NCBI RefSeq assembly: GCF_014084105.1
Contig: NZ_CP048289.1
Coordinates: 4,907,922 to 4,971,921 of the forward strand
DNA from: Streptacidiphilus sp. P02-A3a
GTDB lineage: Bacteria; Actinomycetota; Actinomycetes; Streptomycetales; Streptomycetaceae
Direction: 5' to 3'
DNA: 64,000 nucleotides
Part shown: in pieces, positions 50,699-59,955 of the stretch
Layout of the letters: each line of letters starts with the position of its first letter
Position numbering within the stretch: the stretch's first letter is position 1
The notes under the pieces: model-generated
Told to the model about the DNA's origin: nothing
Databases searched by the model: none
Seen by the model: the letters and a program-made list of their open reading frames with translations, nothing else
Made by a program: the position numbers and the translations under genes

Positions 50699-51295
50699 TC
50701 AACCTACCCGCGGCCGGACGTGTTCCCGCTCTCCCGCGCTGACTTGGGGCATTTCCCTCAGTTCCTTCACCAGCAGTTCGAACCGCAGGTCGCCGCGCGT
50801 GGGCCGGCCGAAGCGCTCGTTGCCGTAGGGGAAGTCGCTCAGCTGCCCGGTGCGGGCGTAGCCGCGGCGCACGTACCAGGCGATGAGGTCCTCGCGGACG
50901 CTGATCACCGTCATGTGCATCTGCCGGGCGCCCCACTCGGCACCGGCCAGGCGCTCGGCCTCGGCGAGCAGCCGCCTGCCCAGGCCGCCGCCCTGCAGTT
51001 CGGGACGCACCGCGAACATCCCGAAGTACGCGTGGCCGCGGCGGTCCTCCACCTGGCAGCAGCCCAGGAGCGCGCCGTCGGACTCGGCCACGAGCATCCG
51101 GCTGTCCGGGCCCCGCAGGACCGCCAGCACCCCCTCGGAGTCGGTCCGCCGCCCCTGCACCAGGTCGGCCTCGGTGGTCCACCCCGCGCGGCTGGACTCC
51201 CCGCGGTAGGCCGACTCGATCAGCGCGACCAGGGCGGGCACGTCCGCGGCGGTGGCGGTACGGAAGGTCGCGGGCGCGACTGGCTGGACATCCAT
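50699..51295 (-). CDS. GNAT-family N-acetyltransferase
   Basis: 198 aa: TATAADVPALVALIESAYRG at the N-terminus, then ESDGALLGCCQVEDRRGHAY, FGMFAVRPELQGGGLGRRLL (acetyl-CoA loop, Q-G-G-G-L-G) and AWYVRRGYARTG. A complete GCN5-type domain. Start ATG 51295 is followed directly by a typical N-terminus; GGAG lies about 7 nt upstream. It is upstream of the F420 oxidoreductase gene. Acceptor substrate unknown. Confidence 0.88.
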   Translation of the reverse strand: MDVQPVAPATFRTATAADVPALVALIESAYRGESSRAGWTTEADLVQGRRTDSEGVLAVLRGPDSRMLVAESDGALLGCCQVEDRRGHAYFGMFAVRPELQGGGLGRRLLAEAERLAGAEWGARQMHMTVISVREDLIAWYVRRGYARTGQLSDFPYGNERFGRPTRGDLRFELLVKELREMPQVSAGEREHVRPRVG

Positions 51296-51334
51296 GACGG
51301 CGGAACTCCTGGGGTACGAGGGTGCGCCCCCAGG

Positions 51335-51968
51335 CTACAGAACCGTCCCACCAGGCGTTGGGCCGACCGGAGGCCGCTGCCTCGTCACCGCGCCTCGGTC
51401 CCGAACACCGGCATACAGGGCCAGCCACTGGTCGATGCGCGGCACGCCGTCGGCCGAGCGCCGCTGCTGCCCGTGGGGGACGTAGCCGAGCTTGGCTGGC
51501 CCCGCCCGGGACGCCGCGTTGTCGGCGAACGCCGTCGAGGCGGCCTCCACCGCGTCCAACCCGGCGAAGGCCAGGTGCAGCACGGCGGCCCGCAGCTCGG
51601 TGCCGATGCCCCGGCCCTGGAACGGCAGGCCCAGCCAGGAACTGGTGGACACGCTGCGCGTGACGGCGAAGTCCCGGGCGAACATGCTCTGCTCCCCGAC
51701 GGGTTCGCCCCCGAAGAACCGGTGAGGTTCAGTGACCAGTCCGCCGGCTTCAGCGTCCCGGGTCACTCCAGTGGGACTGGACGACGCCGCGGCACAGTTC
51801 GGCCGCTGGGGCCTGGGTCCACGGTGCCAGGAACGGCATGTAGTCGGGGTGGTGGATTCCGGCCGCCGCGACCTCGGCCAGTTTCGTCAGCTCCTGCGGG
51901 CGGGCAGGGCAAGTTCCAGGCGCGGGGTCTTGAGACGGAGACCGAGCGGGGGGAATGACGGCGAGCAC
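51335..51968 (-). pseudogene. RimJ/RimL-type GNAT acetyltransferase, frameshifted
   Basis: N-terminal pieces in different frames: RLKTPRLELALPAR, then QELTKLAEVAAAGIHHPDYM and PFLAPWTQAPAAELCRGVVQ. The C-terminal part is in the frame ending 51335: SWLGLPFQGRGIGTELRAAV, LHLAFAGLDAVEAASTAFAD, KLGYVPHGQQRR. At least three small indels between about 51750 and 51960 are needed to make one protein. Otherwise well conserved. Confidence 0.75.
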
Positions 51969-52121
51969 GCCGCATCCTCTCCGGACCGGCGGTGGCGGTC
52001 ACCGGGATTTCCGAGCCGCCGCGCCCACCGCACGGCGCCCACCGCGCCGCGCCCGCGCGCCGCGCCCACCGCGCCGCGCCCGCCGCACGGCGCCGCCCGG
52101 GTCCCGCTGGCCCGCGCGGGT

Positions 52122-53044
52122 TCAGTGCGGCAGTACCCAGGCCGGGACCCAGGTCCCGGCGGCGCTGTGGCCGCCGGCGGTGGCGGCGAGGTGGGCGCGC
52201 AGGGTGGCCAGCGCCGGGTGGGGGTTGTCGCGGTGCCACAGCAGCGAGTGCGGGTAGACCGGTGCCGGGTCGGTCACCGCGATGCGGCGCAGCCGTGGTC
52301 GGCGGGCCAGACCAGGCGGCTCCGCCCGCCCATGAAGGTGGCCAGCGCCGGGTGTCGGCGACGGTGTCGAGCAGCGCGTCGGAGCCGAAGTTGGGGCCGG
52401 TCGCCTCGATGGTGAGGCCGAACTCGGCGGCCAGGTCGTCGTAGTAGGCGGCCCACTCGGTGCCGGGGACGATGCCGGGCATCCAGATCCGGTGCCCGGC
52501 GAGCTGGGCGAGGGCCACCGACCGGGCCCCGGCCAGTGGTGGCGGGGCCGGTGAGCAGGTGCAGCGGCTCGTCGAGTACCCGGAGCGACTCGATGTCCTC
52601 GGCAGCGGCCGTCCGGGCACGGCGACGGCGCGGAAGGAGGCGTCGATCGCGCCGGAGCGGATGGGGCCACCGCCGTCTCGACGTCGAACAGCATCATCAC
52701 GTCGAGCTCGATGTCGGGGTACGCCCGGTGGAAGTCGCGCATCAGGCCCGACTGCGCGCTGCGCGAGCGATCACGTCCACGCGCAGCGGACGGCGGCCGG
52801 TGCGCACCGAGGCGACCGCGCGTTCGGCGACCGCAGCAGTTCGCGCGCGTGGGCAGGAACGCCTGCCCGTCGATGGTCAGCTCGGCGCCGCGCGCGGTGC
52901 GGGTGAACAGCCGCACCCCAGGTCGCGCTCCAGTGCGGCGATGCGCTTGGAGACGGCCTGCTGGGTGACCGCCAGCTCGGCGGCGGCCTCTGGAACTGCC
53001 CCGCCTCGGCGGCGCGAGGAAGGTCCGGACGGTGTCGAGTCCAT
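52122..53044 (-). pseudogene. LysR-family regulator broken by many frameshifts
   Basis: Pieces of one LysR protein appear in order in all three minus frames: DTVRTFLA and AGQFQ (N-terminus), VRLFTRTARGAELTIDGQAF, AQSGLMRDFHRAYPDIELDV, MMLFDVETAVA, ARSVALAQLAGHRIWMPGIV, GTEWAAYYDDLAAEFGLTIE, LLDTVADT and LRRIAVTDPAPVYPHSLLWH to the stop at 52122. Six or more single-base indels are needed. It is divergent from an MFS gene, the usual partner arrangement. Confidence 0.75.
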
Positions 53045-53149
53045 GCCGACACCCTAAGGCACAACCGGTGGTGTGGCTGGTGGCCCTTGGTTGTTTGCTC
53101 CCAGGTGGGTGCTCGCTTTGATGGATCCGATCACGGATCGGTTGTGCGA

Positions 53150-54394
53150 GTGAACGGCAAGGGGGCGGCGGCATGGGCTGGGGCGGCGGTTCGGTGGCTC
53201 TGGGCAGCGTACGGGACCAGCGCGCTGGGCACCTGGCTCGCCTTCGGCGCGTTCCCCTGATCGCCATCCGGGTGCTGCACGACGGACCGGCCCAGGTCGC
53301 CGCGCTCTCCACGTGGGGACGGCGGTGGGCGCGGCCGTGGCGGTGCCGCTCGGCCCGTGGGTGGAGTTCCGCCGCAAGCGGCCGGTGCTGGTCGCGATGG
53401 ACCTGCTGCGGTTCGCGGCGCTGCTGACGATCCCGGTGGCGTTCGCGCTCGGCGTGCTCAGCTTCGTCCAGCTGCTGCTGGTCTCGGTCCTCGTCGCGGC
53501 GGCCGACATCACCTTCCGCGCCGCCTCCGGCGCGTACTCAAGCGCTGCTGCGGGCCGAGGACCTGCTGGTCGCCAACGCCCGGTCGAGTCCACGTCCTGG
53601 ACCACCACGATCATCGGACCGCCGCTGGGCGGGCTGGCGATCGGGCTGCTCGGCCCGGTGGCGACGGTGGTGGCCGAGCGGTCAGCTACCTGCTGTCGGC
53701 CCTGGGCATCCGCGGACCGGCACCGGGCGGGCCGAGCCGCGGCCCGAACCGCGCCCGGCCGCCCGGCTGCGGCATCGGACCTGCTCGACGGCGGCGGTAC
53801 ATCCTCGCCGACCCGACACTGCGTCCGCTGTTCTTCAACACCGCCCTGTTCAACGGCCTGGTGATGGCCACCGTGCCGCTGCTGTCGGTGCTGATGCTCG
53901 GCCGCTCGGCTTCACGCCGTGGCAGTACGGCCTGGCCTTCGCCGCGCCCTCGATCGGCGGGCTGCTCGGCTCGCGCTGGCCCGCCGCTCGTCGCCAGTTC
54001 GGGCAGCGCCGGATCCTGGTCGCCTTCGGGCGCTGCGCACCCTGTGGCCCGTCGGCCTGGCCTTCCTGCGGCCGGGAGCAGCGGGCTGGCGCTGGTGATG
54101 GCGTCGAACTCGGGCTCATCTTCTGCTGCGGGGTCTCAACCCCGTCTACGCCACCTACCGCCTGGAGCGCACCGCGACCACCGGCTCACCCGCACGCTGT
54201 CCGCCTGGACGGTGACCACCAAGGCCTCCGCCGCGCTGCTGACCGCCGTCTGGGCGTGCTGGGCACCCTGCTCGGCCTGCGTACCGCCATCGGCCTGCGG
54301 GGTGTTGCTGCTGGCGACCCCGCTGCTGCTCCCGCGCCGCGCGGCGGCGCTGCCCGCCGAACCGTCCCCGGCCCCGGCCCCGAGCCGCGCCTGA
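53150..54394 (+). pseudogene. MFS transporter broken by many frameshifts
   Basis: Twelve-helix MFS protein spread over three frames: WLWAAYGTSALGTWLAFGAF, VGTAVGAAVAVPLGPWVEFR, RKRPVLVAMDLLRFAALLTI, TSWTTTIIGPPLGGLAIGLL, RPLFFNTALFNGLVMATVPL, LSVLMLGR, LTRTLSAWTVTTKASAALLT and VLLLATPLLLPRRAAALPAE. At least six indels separate them. Start GTG 53150 gives the natural N-terminus. Probably an efflux pump once controlled by the divergent LysR gene. Confidence 0.75.
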
Positions 54395-54548
54395 CCGCGG
54401 CCGGGCCGACCCCGCCGGGGGTGTGCCGTTCCGGTGATCCCCGGTGATCGCGCGTAAGGCGCGCGGACCGGGACAGGAGGACCCTCAGGCGGCAATCCCG
54501 CTGCCCCGATCGGCACAGGTGGTTCCCACCTCGGCGAAAGGCGTTTCC

Positions 54549-54895
54549 ATGGAGAACGTGTGTGGGGTTACCAGGAGAGCTCCGGCTACCAGACCGGCCA
54601 CCGATCTGACCGGCTACCGGGTCGAGGCGAGCGACGGCCACATCGGCAAGGTCGACGAGCACTCCCAGGAGGCCGGCGCCGGATACCTCATCGTCGACAC
54701 CGGACCGTGGATCTTCGGCAAGCAGGTCATGCTCCCGGTCGGCACCATCACCCGGATCGACCCCCCAACCGACCGTCCACGTGGGACGCACCAAGGACGA
54801 GATCAAGGGCTCCCCCGAGTTCGACCGGACCACGCACATGGCGACGTCGAGTACCAGCAACTGGTCGGCGGCTACTACGGCATGTGGCCCATCTG
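54549..54895 (+). pseudogene. PRC-barrel domain protein, frameshifted
   Basis: ATG 54549, then WGYQESSGYQTG in one frame, TDLTGYRVEASDGHIGKVDE, YLIVDTGPWIFGKQVMLPVG and TITRID in a second, HVGRTKDEIKGSPEFDR in a third, and VEYQQLVGGYYGMWPI back in the second to the stop at 54895. This is the common streptomycete PRC-barrel protein of about 115 aa with three or more indels. Confidence 0.75.
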
Positions 54896-55230
54896 ACCAC
54901 CCCGCCCGGCGCCGCGCGGCTCGCCGCGACGTGACGCCGCCCGCCACGCTCCCTCCGCGAAGGGCGCGCCCCGCGCGCCCCTTTCGCGTTCCCATGCCCC
55001 CGTGCGCGTCGCGAGCCCGGCACCCCGTCCACCACGGACGACCCCTGGATTGGGCATGGGACAGGTTCTCGGCCTGCAATCCCCCGGCTAAGAAACAGTA
55101 GAATTGCAATAACGACTGCAGTGAAGAGTGACCCGATCACCAGGAATGCGACTCCCAGCAACGGGATGATCACGCGAGCAGCAGGCGCATCCCTCAGGAA
55201 CTGATCGTACGTAATCCGCGATGGAGCACC

Positions 55231-55790
55231 TTACTGCGAATTTCGAGCGGAATTAAACAGCGCCACAACGCCAACGAAGGCAGCGAGGAGGCACAGGGGA
55301 AGCACTTCAAAAGCGATCTGCGGACCGGATATGCCGCCGCCGTGACCAGTCACACGAACGAGCACCCCTCTCGTAGTATGCACCTGCGCTCGCCACCGTG
55401 AGGCCGCAGACAGGATGCGAATCAGAGTCTTGCCGGATGGTCACCGAGACGTTGAGGCGCCCCTCGTGAACGTGCCGCTTCCGTCGCATTCACCCCCGTC
55501 AGGGCCGACGCAGGCCGTATTCCGTTCTCGCCTTCCACGACATTCAAGAATATCTCGCAGGCACCCACCGGCGGAATATCTCCGAGGAGATCGAGGGAGC
55601 AGCCGGAACTGTCGTCGGAATTCCAGTCGTCAAAGCCCACGTCCCCGACCGTACTTTCCCCTCGAATATCCCGGCGTCGTTGCTCGGGATTGATACTCCC
55701 GCCGCCGTGAAATTTCCATCTGCTGCGGTGTGATGGATCCCTCGCTCGGGGCTCACCCATACGCCGCTTCTCGCCACGAAAGTCCCTCGT
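55231..55790 (-). pseudogene. Degenerate lower-GC membrane/exported protein gene
   Basis: Several minus-strand frames give good peptide pieces in order: SGVWVSPERGIHHTAADGNF, VGFDDWNSDDSSGCSLDLLG, IPPVGACEIFLNVVEGENGI, HVHEGRLNVSVTIRQDSDSH, and finally ISGPQIAFEVLPLCLLAAFV with a transmembrane helix to a stop at 55231. Frames change at least three times. A further hydrophobic frame (IIPLLGVAFLVIGSLFTAVV) begins at 55173. GC content is lower than the flanks. Family not recognised. Confidence 0.4.
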
Positions 55791-55994
55791 TCGGAATCTC
55801 CGAGCTGCAGCCGGGAGGCCTCCCCCGGGAGGAGGCCGGCATGCAGCCCTGCACGAGATTAGTAATACATCCGCGTGCCCCAGTCAAAATTTCCCACACC
55901 CTACCCCGCCCGCAAAGGGGAAATTCCAGGCAATACGGTGGAGGGGCCCGTCTCTGTCCCGTGGCGGAGCAGGGAAAGCCGCCGGGCCGGGGGG

Positions 55995-56162
55995 TGGGTC
56001 AGCGGTGGCGCGGTTGCGGCGGGTGAAGCGGGTTCCGAAGAAGAGCAGGTCGGCGACCAGCAGGACGATGCCGAGGACCAGAGGTAGAACAGTCCGTGGG
56101 CGACGGCGCCGACCAGGCCCAGGGCGATCGCGATGATGACCACGAGCAGGAACAGGGGTCAT
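55995..56162 (-). pseudogene. Small two-helix membrane protein, frameshifted
   Basis: From ATG 56162 one frame gives VIIAIALGLVGAVAHGLFYL and another VLGIVLLVADLLFFGTRFTR. Together they would form a protein of about 55-60 aa with two membrane helices and a basic tail. Two small indels are needed. It lies downstream of the ABC permease gene on the same strand. Confidence 0.5.
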
Positions 56163-56366
56163 GGCGGGCTCCTCGGTCCGACGGCGGGTGTTCGCGGGCG
56201 CGCGGGGCGGCGGGCCGCGTGCTTCGGGTCGGCGTCGGCGGCGGGCGGCCGGTGCGGGCCTCGGCGCCCCCCACGTCCGGTAGCACAGCGCCTACCCGGC
56301 CGCGCCGCGCACAAACCGCTGGTGCGGCGGGTGCGCGGCGCGGCCGGGCGGGTACCGGCTGAGGCC

Positions 56367-57207
56367 TCAGCTCGGCTTCGGTTCGCGTTCGTACAGGCGT
56401 CGGGACCAGGCGTAGGACAGGGCGGCGACGCCCACGCACCAGGCGAGGGTGATGACCAGGTTGTCGCCGATCCCGGTTCCGGTCAGCAGGCCCCGCAGGG
56501 TCTCGTTGACCGGGGTGAACGGCTCGTACTCGGCGAACCAGCGCAGCCCGGTCGGCAGGGAGGCGGTGGGCACGAAGCCGCTGCCCAGGAACGGCAGCAG
56601 GGTCAGGAACATCGGCGAGTTGCTGGCGGTCTCCACGCTCTTGGCCGACAGTCCCAGGCCCACGCACAGCCAGGTGATGGCGAAGGTCAGCAGCAGCACC
56701 ACGCCGAGGGCGGCGAGCCAGTCGAGCGGGTCGGCGTGCGGCCGGAAGCCGACCGCGATCGCGGCGCCGGTGACCACCGCGACGCCGATCAGCGTCTGGA
56801 TGGTCGCGCCGATCACGTGCCCGGTCAGCACCGAGGAGCGGGCGACGGCCATGGTCCGGAAGCGGGCGATGACGCCCTCGGTCATGTCCTGCGCGACCGC
56901 GATGGCGGTGCCCTGCGCGCGCGGCCACGGCCATCAGATGATCCCCGGGCGGCACGTGTCCGCTACGCGGCGCCGGCGCGTCAGGCCGGGGGCATCGCGC
57001 CGCCGGCCCGGAGCCGAGGGTCCCGCCGAAGACGTAGACGAACAGGAACAGGAACAGCAGCGGCATCAGCAGGACCATCAAGGTCAGCGACGGGTAGCGG
57101 CGCATGTGCCGCAGGTTGCGGCGCAGCATGATCCGCGCGTGGACCAGGGCGTGGGTGCGGTCGTCGGCGGTTTCCAGGCCGGTGGCGTCGATCGTCGCGG
57201 TGCTCAT
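56367..57207 (-). pseudogene. ABC-2 type permease, frameshifted
   Basis: From ATG 57207 (overlapping the ATPase stop as ATGA): HARIMLRRNLRHMRRYPSLT, LMVLLMPLLFLFLFVYVFGG. The frame is lost between about 57010 and 56890. The protein resumes MTEGVIARFRTMAVARSSVL, TWLCVGLGLSAKSVETASNS and YEPFTPVNETLRGLLTGTGI to 56367. This is the membrane subunit of a daunorubicin-resistance-type exporter. The missing middle could be restored by two or three small indels. Confidence 0.78.
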
Positions 57208-58175
57208 GGTCGGGCTCCCTGCCTGCCGGTGAGGGCGAAGAAGACGTCGTCGAGGTTCGGGGTGCGTACGGTGAGCGTCTCGACCTGGACCGAGGCGTCG
57301 TCCAGTTGCCGCAGCAGGGCGCGCAGGGTGTCGGCGCGGCTGTCGCCGGGCAGTTGCAGGGTGAGCGCGTCGTCGTCGCGGCCGGTGGCGGCCAGTACGG
57401 TGGCGGCGGCGTCGAGTTCGGCGCGGTCGGTGAAGGCCAGTTCGATGTGTCCGCCGGGGACGCGTGCCTTGAGTTCGGCGGGGGTTCCCTCGGCGACGAT
57501 CCGGCCGCCGTCCAGGACCGCGACGCGGTGGGCGAGTTGGTCGGCCTCCTCCAGGTACTGGGTGGTGAGCAGGATGGTCGTGCCCTGGGCGGCCAGTGCG
57601 CGGATGATGTCCCACATGGTGTGGCGGCTGCGCGGGTCCAGGCCGGTGGTCGGCTCGTCGAGGAAGATCACCTTCGGGTCGCCGACCAGGGTCATCGCCA
57701 GGTCGAGTTTGCGTTTCATGCCGCCGGAGTAGGTCGAGGCCGGTTTGTCGGCGGCCGGTGCCAGGGCGAAGCGCTCCAGCAGTTCCTCGGCGCGGCGGCG
57801 GCCGGCGCGGGTGGGCAGCAGGTGCAGGTCGGCCATCAGCATCAGGTTCTCGCGGCCGGTGAGGTAGCCGTCGACGGCGGAGAACTGGCCGGTGACGCCG
57901 ATCGCGCGGCGGACCGCCTGCGGGTCGCGGGCCACGTCCCGGCCCGCGACCCGGATCTCGCCGGCGTCGGGGCGCAGGTAGGTGGTCAGCAGGTGGACGG
58001 CGGTGGTCTTGCCTGCTCCGTTCGGGCCGAGCAGGGCCAGGATCGTGCCCTGGGGGACGGTCAGGTCGATGCCGTCGAGCACGGTCTTGTCGCCGAAGGA
58101 CTTGCGCAGGCCGCGGGCGCGGATCGCGGCCGGGGCGGTGGTGCCCACGCCGGGGCCGGGGTTGGTGGTGGTCAC
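57204..58175 (-). CDS. ABC exporter ATP-binding protein (daunorubicin-resistance type)
   Basis: 323 aa. Walker A LLGPNGAGKTTAVH, Q-loop region GVTGQFSAVDGYLTGRENL, signature STYSGGMKRKLD, Walker B KVIFLDEPTTGLDPRSRHTM and H-switch LLTTQYLEEADQLAHR. The C-terminal DrrA-type extension ends DDVFFALTGRQ. GTG 58175 is preferred with AGGAGG 9 nt upstream; GTG 58184 overlaps the preceding stop. It energises the permease encoded next, with ATGA coupling. Member of a four-gene operon with a RHH regulator and a DUF4097 protein. Confidence 0.93.
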   Translation of the reverse strand: MTTTNPGPGVGTTAPAAIRARGLRKSFGDKTVLDGIDLTVPQGTILALLGPNGAGKTTAVHLLTTYLRPDAGEIRVAGRDVARDPQAVRRAIGVTGQFSAVDGYLTGRENLMLMADLHLLPTRAGRRRAEELLERFALAPAADKPASTYSGGMKRKLDLAMTLVGDPKVIFLDEPTTGLDPRSRHTMWDIIRALAAQGTTILLTTQYLEEADQLAHRVAVLDGGRIVAEGTPAELKARVPGGHIELAFTDRAELDAAATVLAATGRDDDALTLQLPGDSRADTLRALLRQLDDASVQVETLTVRTPNLDDVFFALTGRQGARP

Positions 58176-58180
58176 GGGGG

Positions 58181-59074
58181 TCACGCCTCCTGGTCCAGCT
58201 TCGGGGCGCGGCGGATGGTGATGTCGCCGAGCTTGGTGTCGGCGTGGACCTCGACCTTGTCGACCGGCTCGCCGCTCTGGGGGGCCTCGGCGGAGGCGAG
58301 CTCGTTGTAGACGCGGCCGACGCCGGTGTTCAGCTCCAGCCAGGCGGCGCTGCCCTCGCGGACGCCGACCTCGACGCCGCCGTTCTTGGAGCCGGCGGTC
58401 ACCTTGCCGCGTATCACCTCGCTGATCCGCACCTCGCCGTTGGCGCTGGTGGCGGTGACGTCGGACAGCGCGCGGTCCACCGCGACCGAGCCGTTGGAGG
58501 CCTTGACGGTGGCCGGTCCGGTGACCAGGCCGACCCACAGCTTCCCGTTGCCGGTGGAGACGTCGGCGGTGCCGTCGATGGCGACGATCCGGATGTCGCA
58601 GGAGCCGCCGTGGATCTGGGCGGTGCCGTTGACGGTCTCGACGCTGATCGCGCCGACGCCGCTGCGCAGGTTCAGCGGCCCGGTCTCGGCGAGCCGCACG
58701 GCGCCCAGGTCGGTCTTGAGCGCGACCGCGCCCAGGACGCCCTCGGACTCGAAGTCGCCGAGGCCGGCCTCGGCGCGGACGTCGGAGTCGGTGGGCAGCT
58801 GGATGACGACGTCGATCGAGTCGGGGCGCTTGTTGCTGAAGTTGACGAACCGGCTGCGGGGCTTCTTGGTGATGACGCTCAGCGTCCGGGTCTCGTCGTC
58901 GTACTCGACGCGGGTGTTCTCCGCGGCCTTGACGTCGCCGGCCCGCTTCGGGTCCCTGGGGCGGACCTCGACGGTCGTGTCGGCGCGGTCGGCGGCGACG
59001 AAGCGGACACCCGCGGCGTACAGGTCCAGGGCGACGGCGATCGGGGCGGGGGTGGCGAAGGTCGACAGGGACAT
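58181..59074 (-). CDS. DUF4097-family beta-strand repeat protein
   Basis: 297 aa made of repeating short beta strands: RVEYDDETRTLSVITKKPRS, VVIQLPTDSDVRAEAGLGDF, GVLGAVALKTDLGAVRLAET, LNLRSGVGAISVETVNGTAQ and ATSANGEVRISEVIRGKVTA. This is the DUF4097 adhesin-like solenoid often found beside ABC transporters and regulators. No signal peptide, so cytoplasmic or membrane-associated. Coupled with the downstream ATPase gene. Role unknown. Confidence 0.85.
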   Translation of the reverse strand: MSLSTFATPAPIAVALDLYAAGVRFVAADRADTTVEVRPRDPKRAGDVKAAENTRVEYDDETRTLSVITKKPRSRFVNFSNKRPDSIDVVIQLPTDSDVRAEAGLGDFESEGVLGAVALKTDLGAVRLAETGPLNLRSGVGAISVETVNGTAQIHGGSCDIRIVAIDGTADVSTGNGKLWVGLVTGPATVKASNGSVAVDRALSDVTATSANGEVRISEVIRGKVTAGSKNGGVEVGVREGSAAWLELNTGVGRVYNELASAEAPQSGEPVDKVEVHADTKLGDITIRRAPKLDQEA

Positions 59075-59175
59075 CTCGGGGGTCCTTAACTGCTCAGGGC
59101 GGGTGATCGGCGGGTGATCGGTGGGTGCATCGGTCCTGCGGTGGCGCGGTGGTTCGGGGTGGCGCTCGGCCGCGG

Positions 59176-59703
59176 TCAGCGGGCCCAGCCGCTGTAGCTC
59201 TGGCCGACGGACCGGTCGGGCTGCTGCGCGGGGGCCGGGCGGGTGGCGAGTCGGCCCTCGGTCGCCAGCGCGGCGACGACGGCCCGCACGATCCAGGTGT
59301 TGACGGAGAGCCCGCCGGTGGCGGCGGCGTCCTCGGCCAGGGCCTTGACGTTGGCGGGCAGCCGCAGGTTGATCCGGACCATGGCGGCGTCGTCGCCCTC
59401 GGCCGGCGGCAGCCGCACCTCGACCGGTCCGGCCGCGGTGTCGGCGGCGGCCGGGGCGGCGGGCGGCGGCGTCACCACGAACCCGGCCGTCCCGCCCCGC
59501 AGCCGCACATCGACCGAGCCGGGCGCGAGCTCGGCGGAGATCTCGTCGGCGGCGGCGGAGAGCGCCTCCAGCAGGGTGAGCCGCACTGCGGAGTCGAGCG
59601 ACGGCAGGAGCCGGTCGGCGAGCGCGCGGGCGTCCTCGCCGCCGACCTCGGCCGCGGTCCTCAGCTCGCGGCGGAGGTTTTCGACGTACTGGGTGAGTTC
59701 CAT
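59176..59703 (-). CDS. Ribbon-helix-helix (HicB-like) regulator
   Basis: 175 aa. N-terminal helical region (MELTQYVENLRRELRTAAEV, LADRLLPSLDSAVRLTLLEA), a Pro/Ala linker, and a C-terminal RHH DNA-binding fold (MVRINLRLPANVKALAEDAA, TGGLSVNTWIVRAVVAALAT). It resembles streptomycete HicB-like antitoxin proteins without a HicA partner. It heads the operon with DUF4097 and ABC genes. TGGCACCA repeats just upstream are its likely autoregulatory operators. ATG 59703. Confidence 0.8.
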   Translation of the reverse strand: MELTQYVENLRRELRTAAEVGGEDARALADRLLPSLDSAVRLTLLEALSAAADEISAELAPGSVDVRLRGGTAGFVVTPPPAAPAAADTAAGPVEVRLPPAEGDDAAMVRINLRLPANVKALAEDAAATGGLSVNTWIVRAVVAALATEGRLATRPAPAQQPDRSVGQSYSGWAR

Positions 59704-59713
59704 GGCTCTAATG

Positions 59714-59888
59714 TGGCACCACTTTGGCACCAATGCAAGCGCCATTGGCTCAGGATGGCGTATTAGCAGGTCAGACGTAGTACTGGGGATGCGCCTGGGT
59801 GGCGTCAGGCGATGCCGAGGGGTTCCCTTGTCGGGTCGGGTGGCACCGGATGGTGCCGAGTGGCGCTGGTTGGCGTCATGTGGTGCCA
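59714..59888. promoter_or_regulatory. TGGCACC repeat cluster upstream of the RHH gene
   Basis: TGGCACCA occurs at 59714-59721 and 59725-59732, 11 bp (one helix turn) apart. An inverted pair GGCACC (59842-59847) and GGTGCC (59852-59857) follows, then TGGTGCCA at 59881-59888. Short tandem sites one turn apart are typical for ribbon-helix-helix dimers. The first pair sits 11 nt before the RHH start, the others towards the divergent plus-strand gene. Confidence 0.6.
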
Positions 59889-59955
59889 CCGCGCCGCCAC
59901 TCCGCTGCGCGGGGGGCGCTGGCGCGGGCGGGGTGCGGCGGGGCACAGTGTCGCC

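Noticed and set aside
56133-57131. Plus-strand frame of 332 codons across the ABC permease
   Set aside because: Antisense reading; the minus strand has conserved permease helices and the ATGA link to the ATPase gene.
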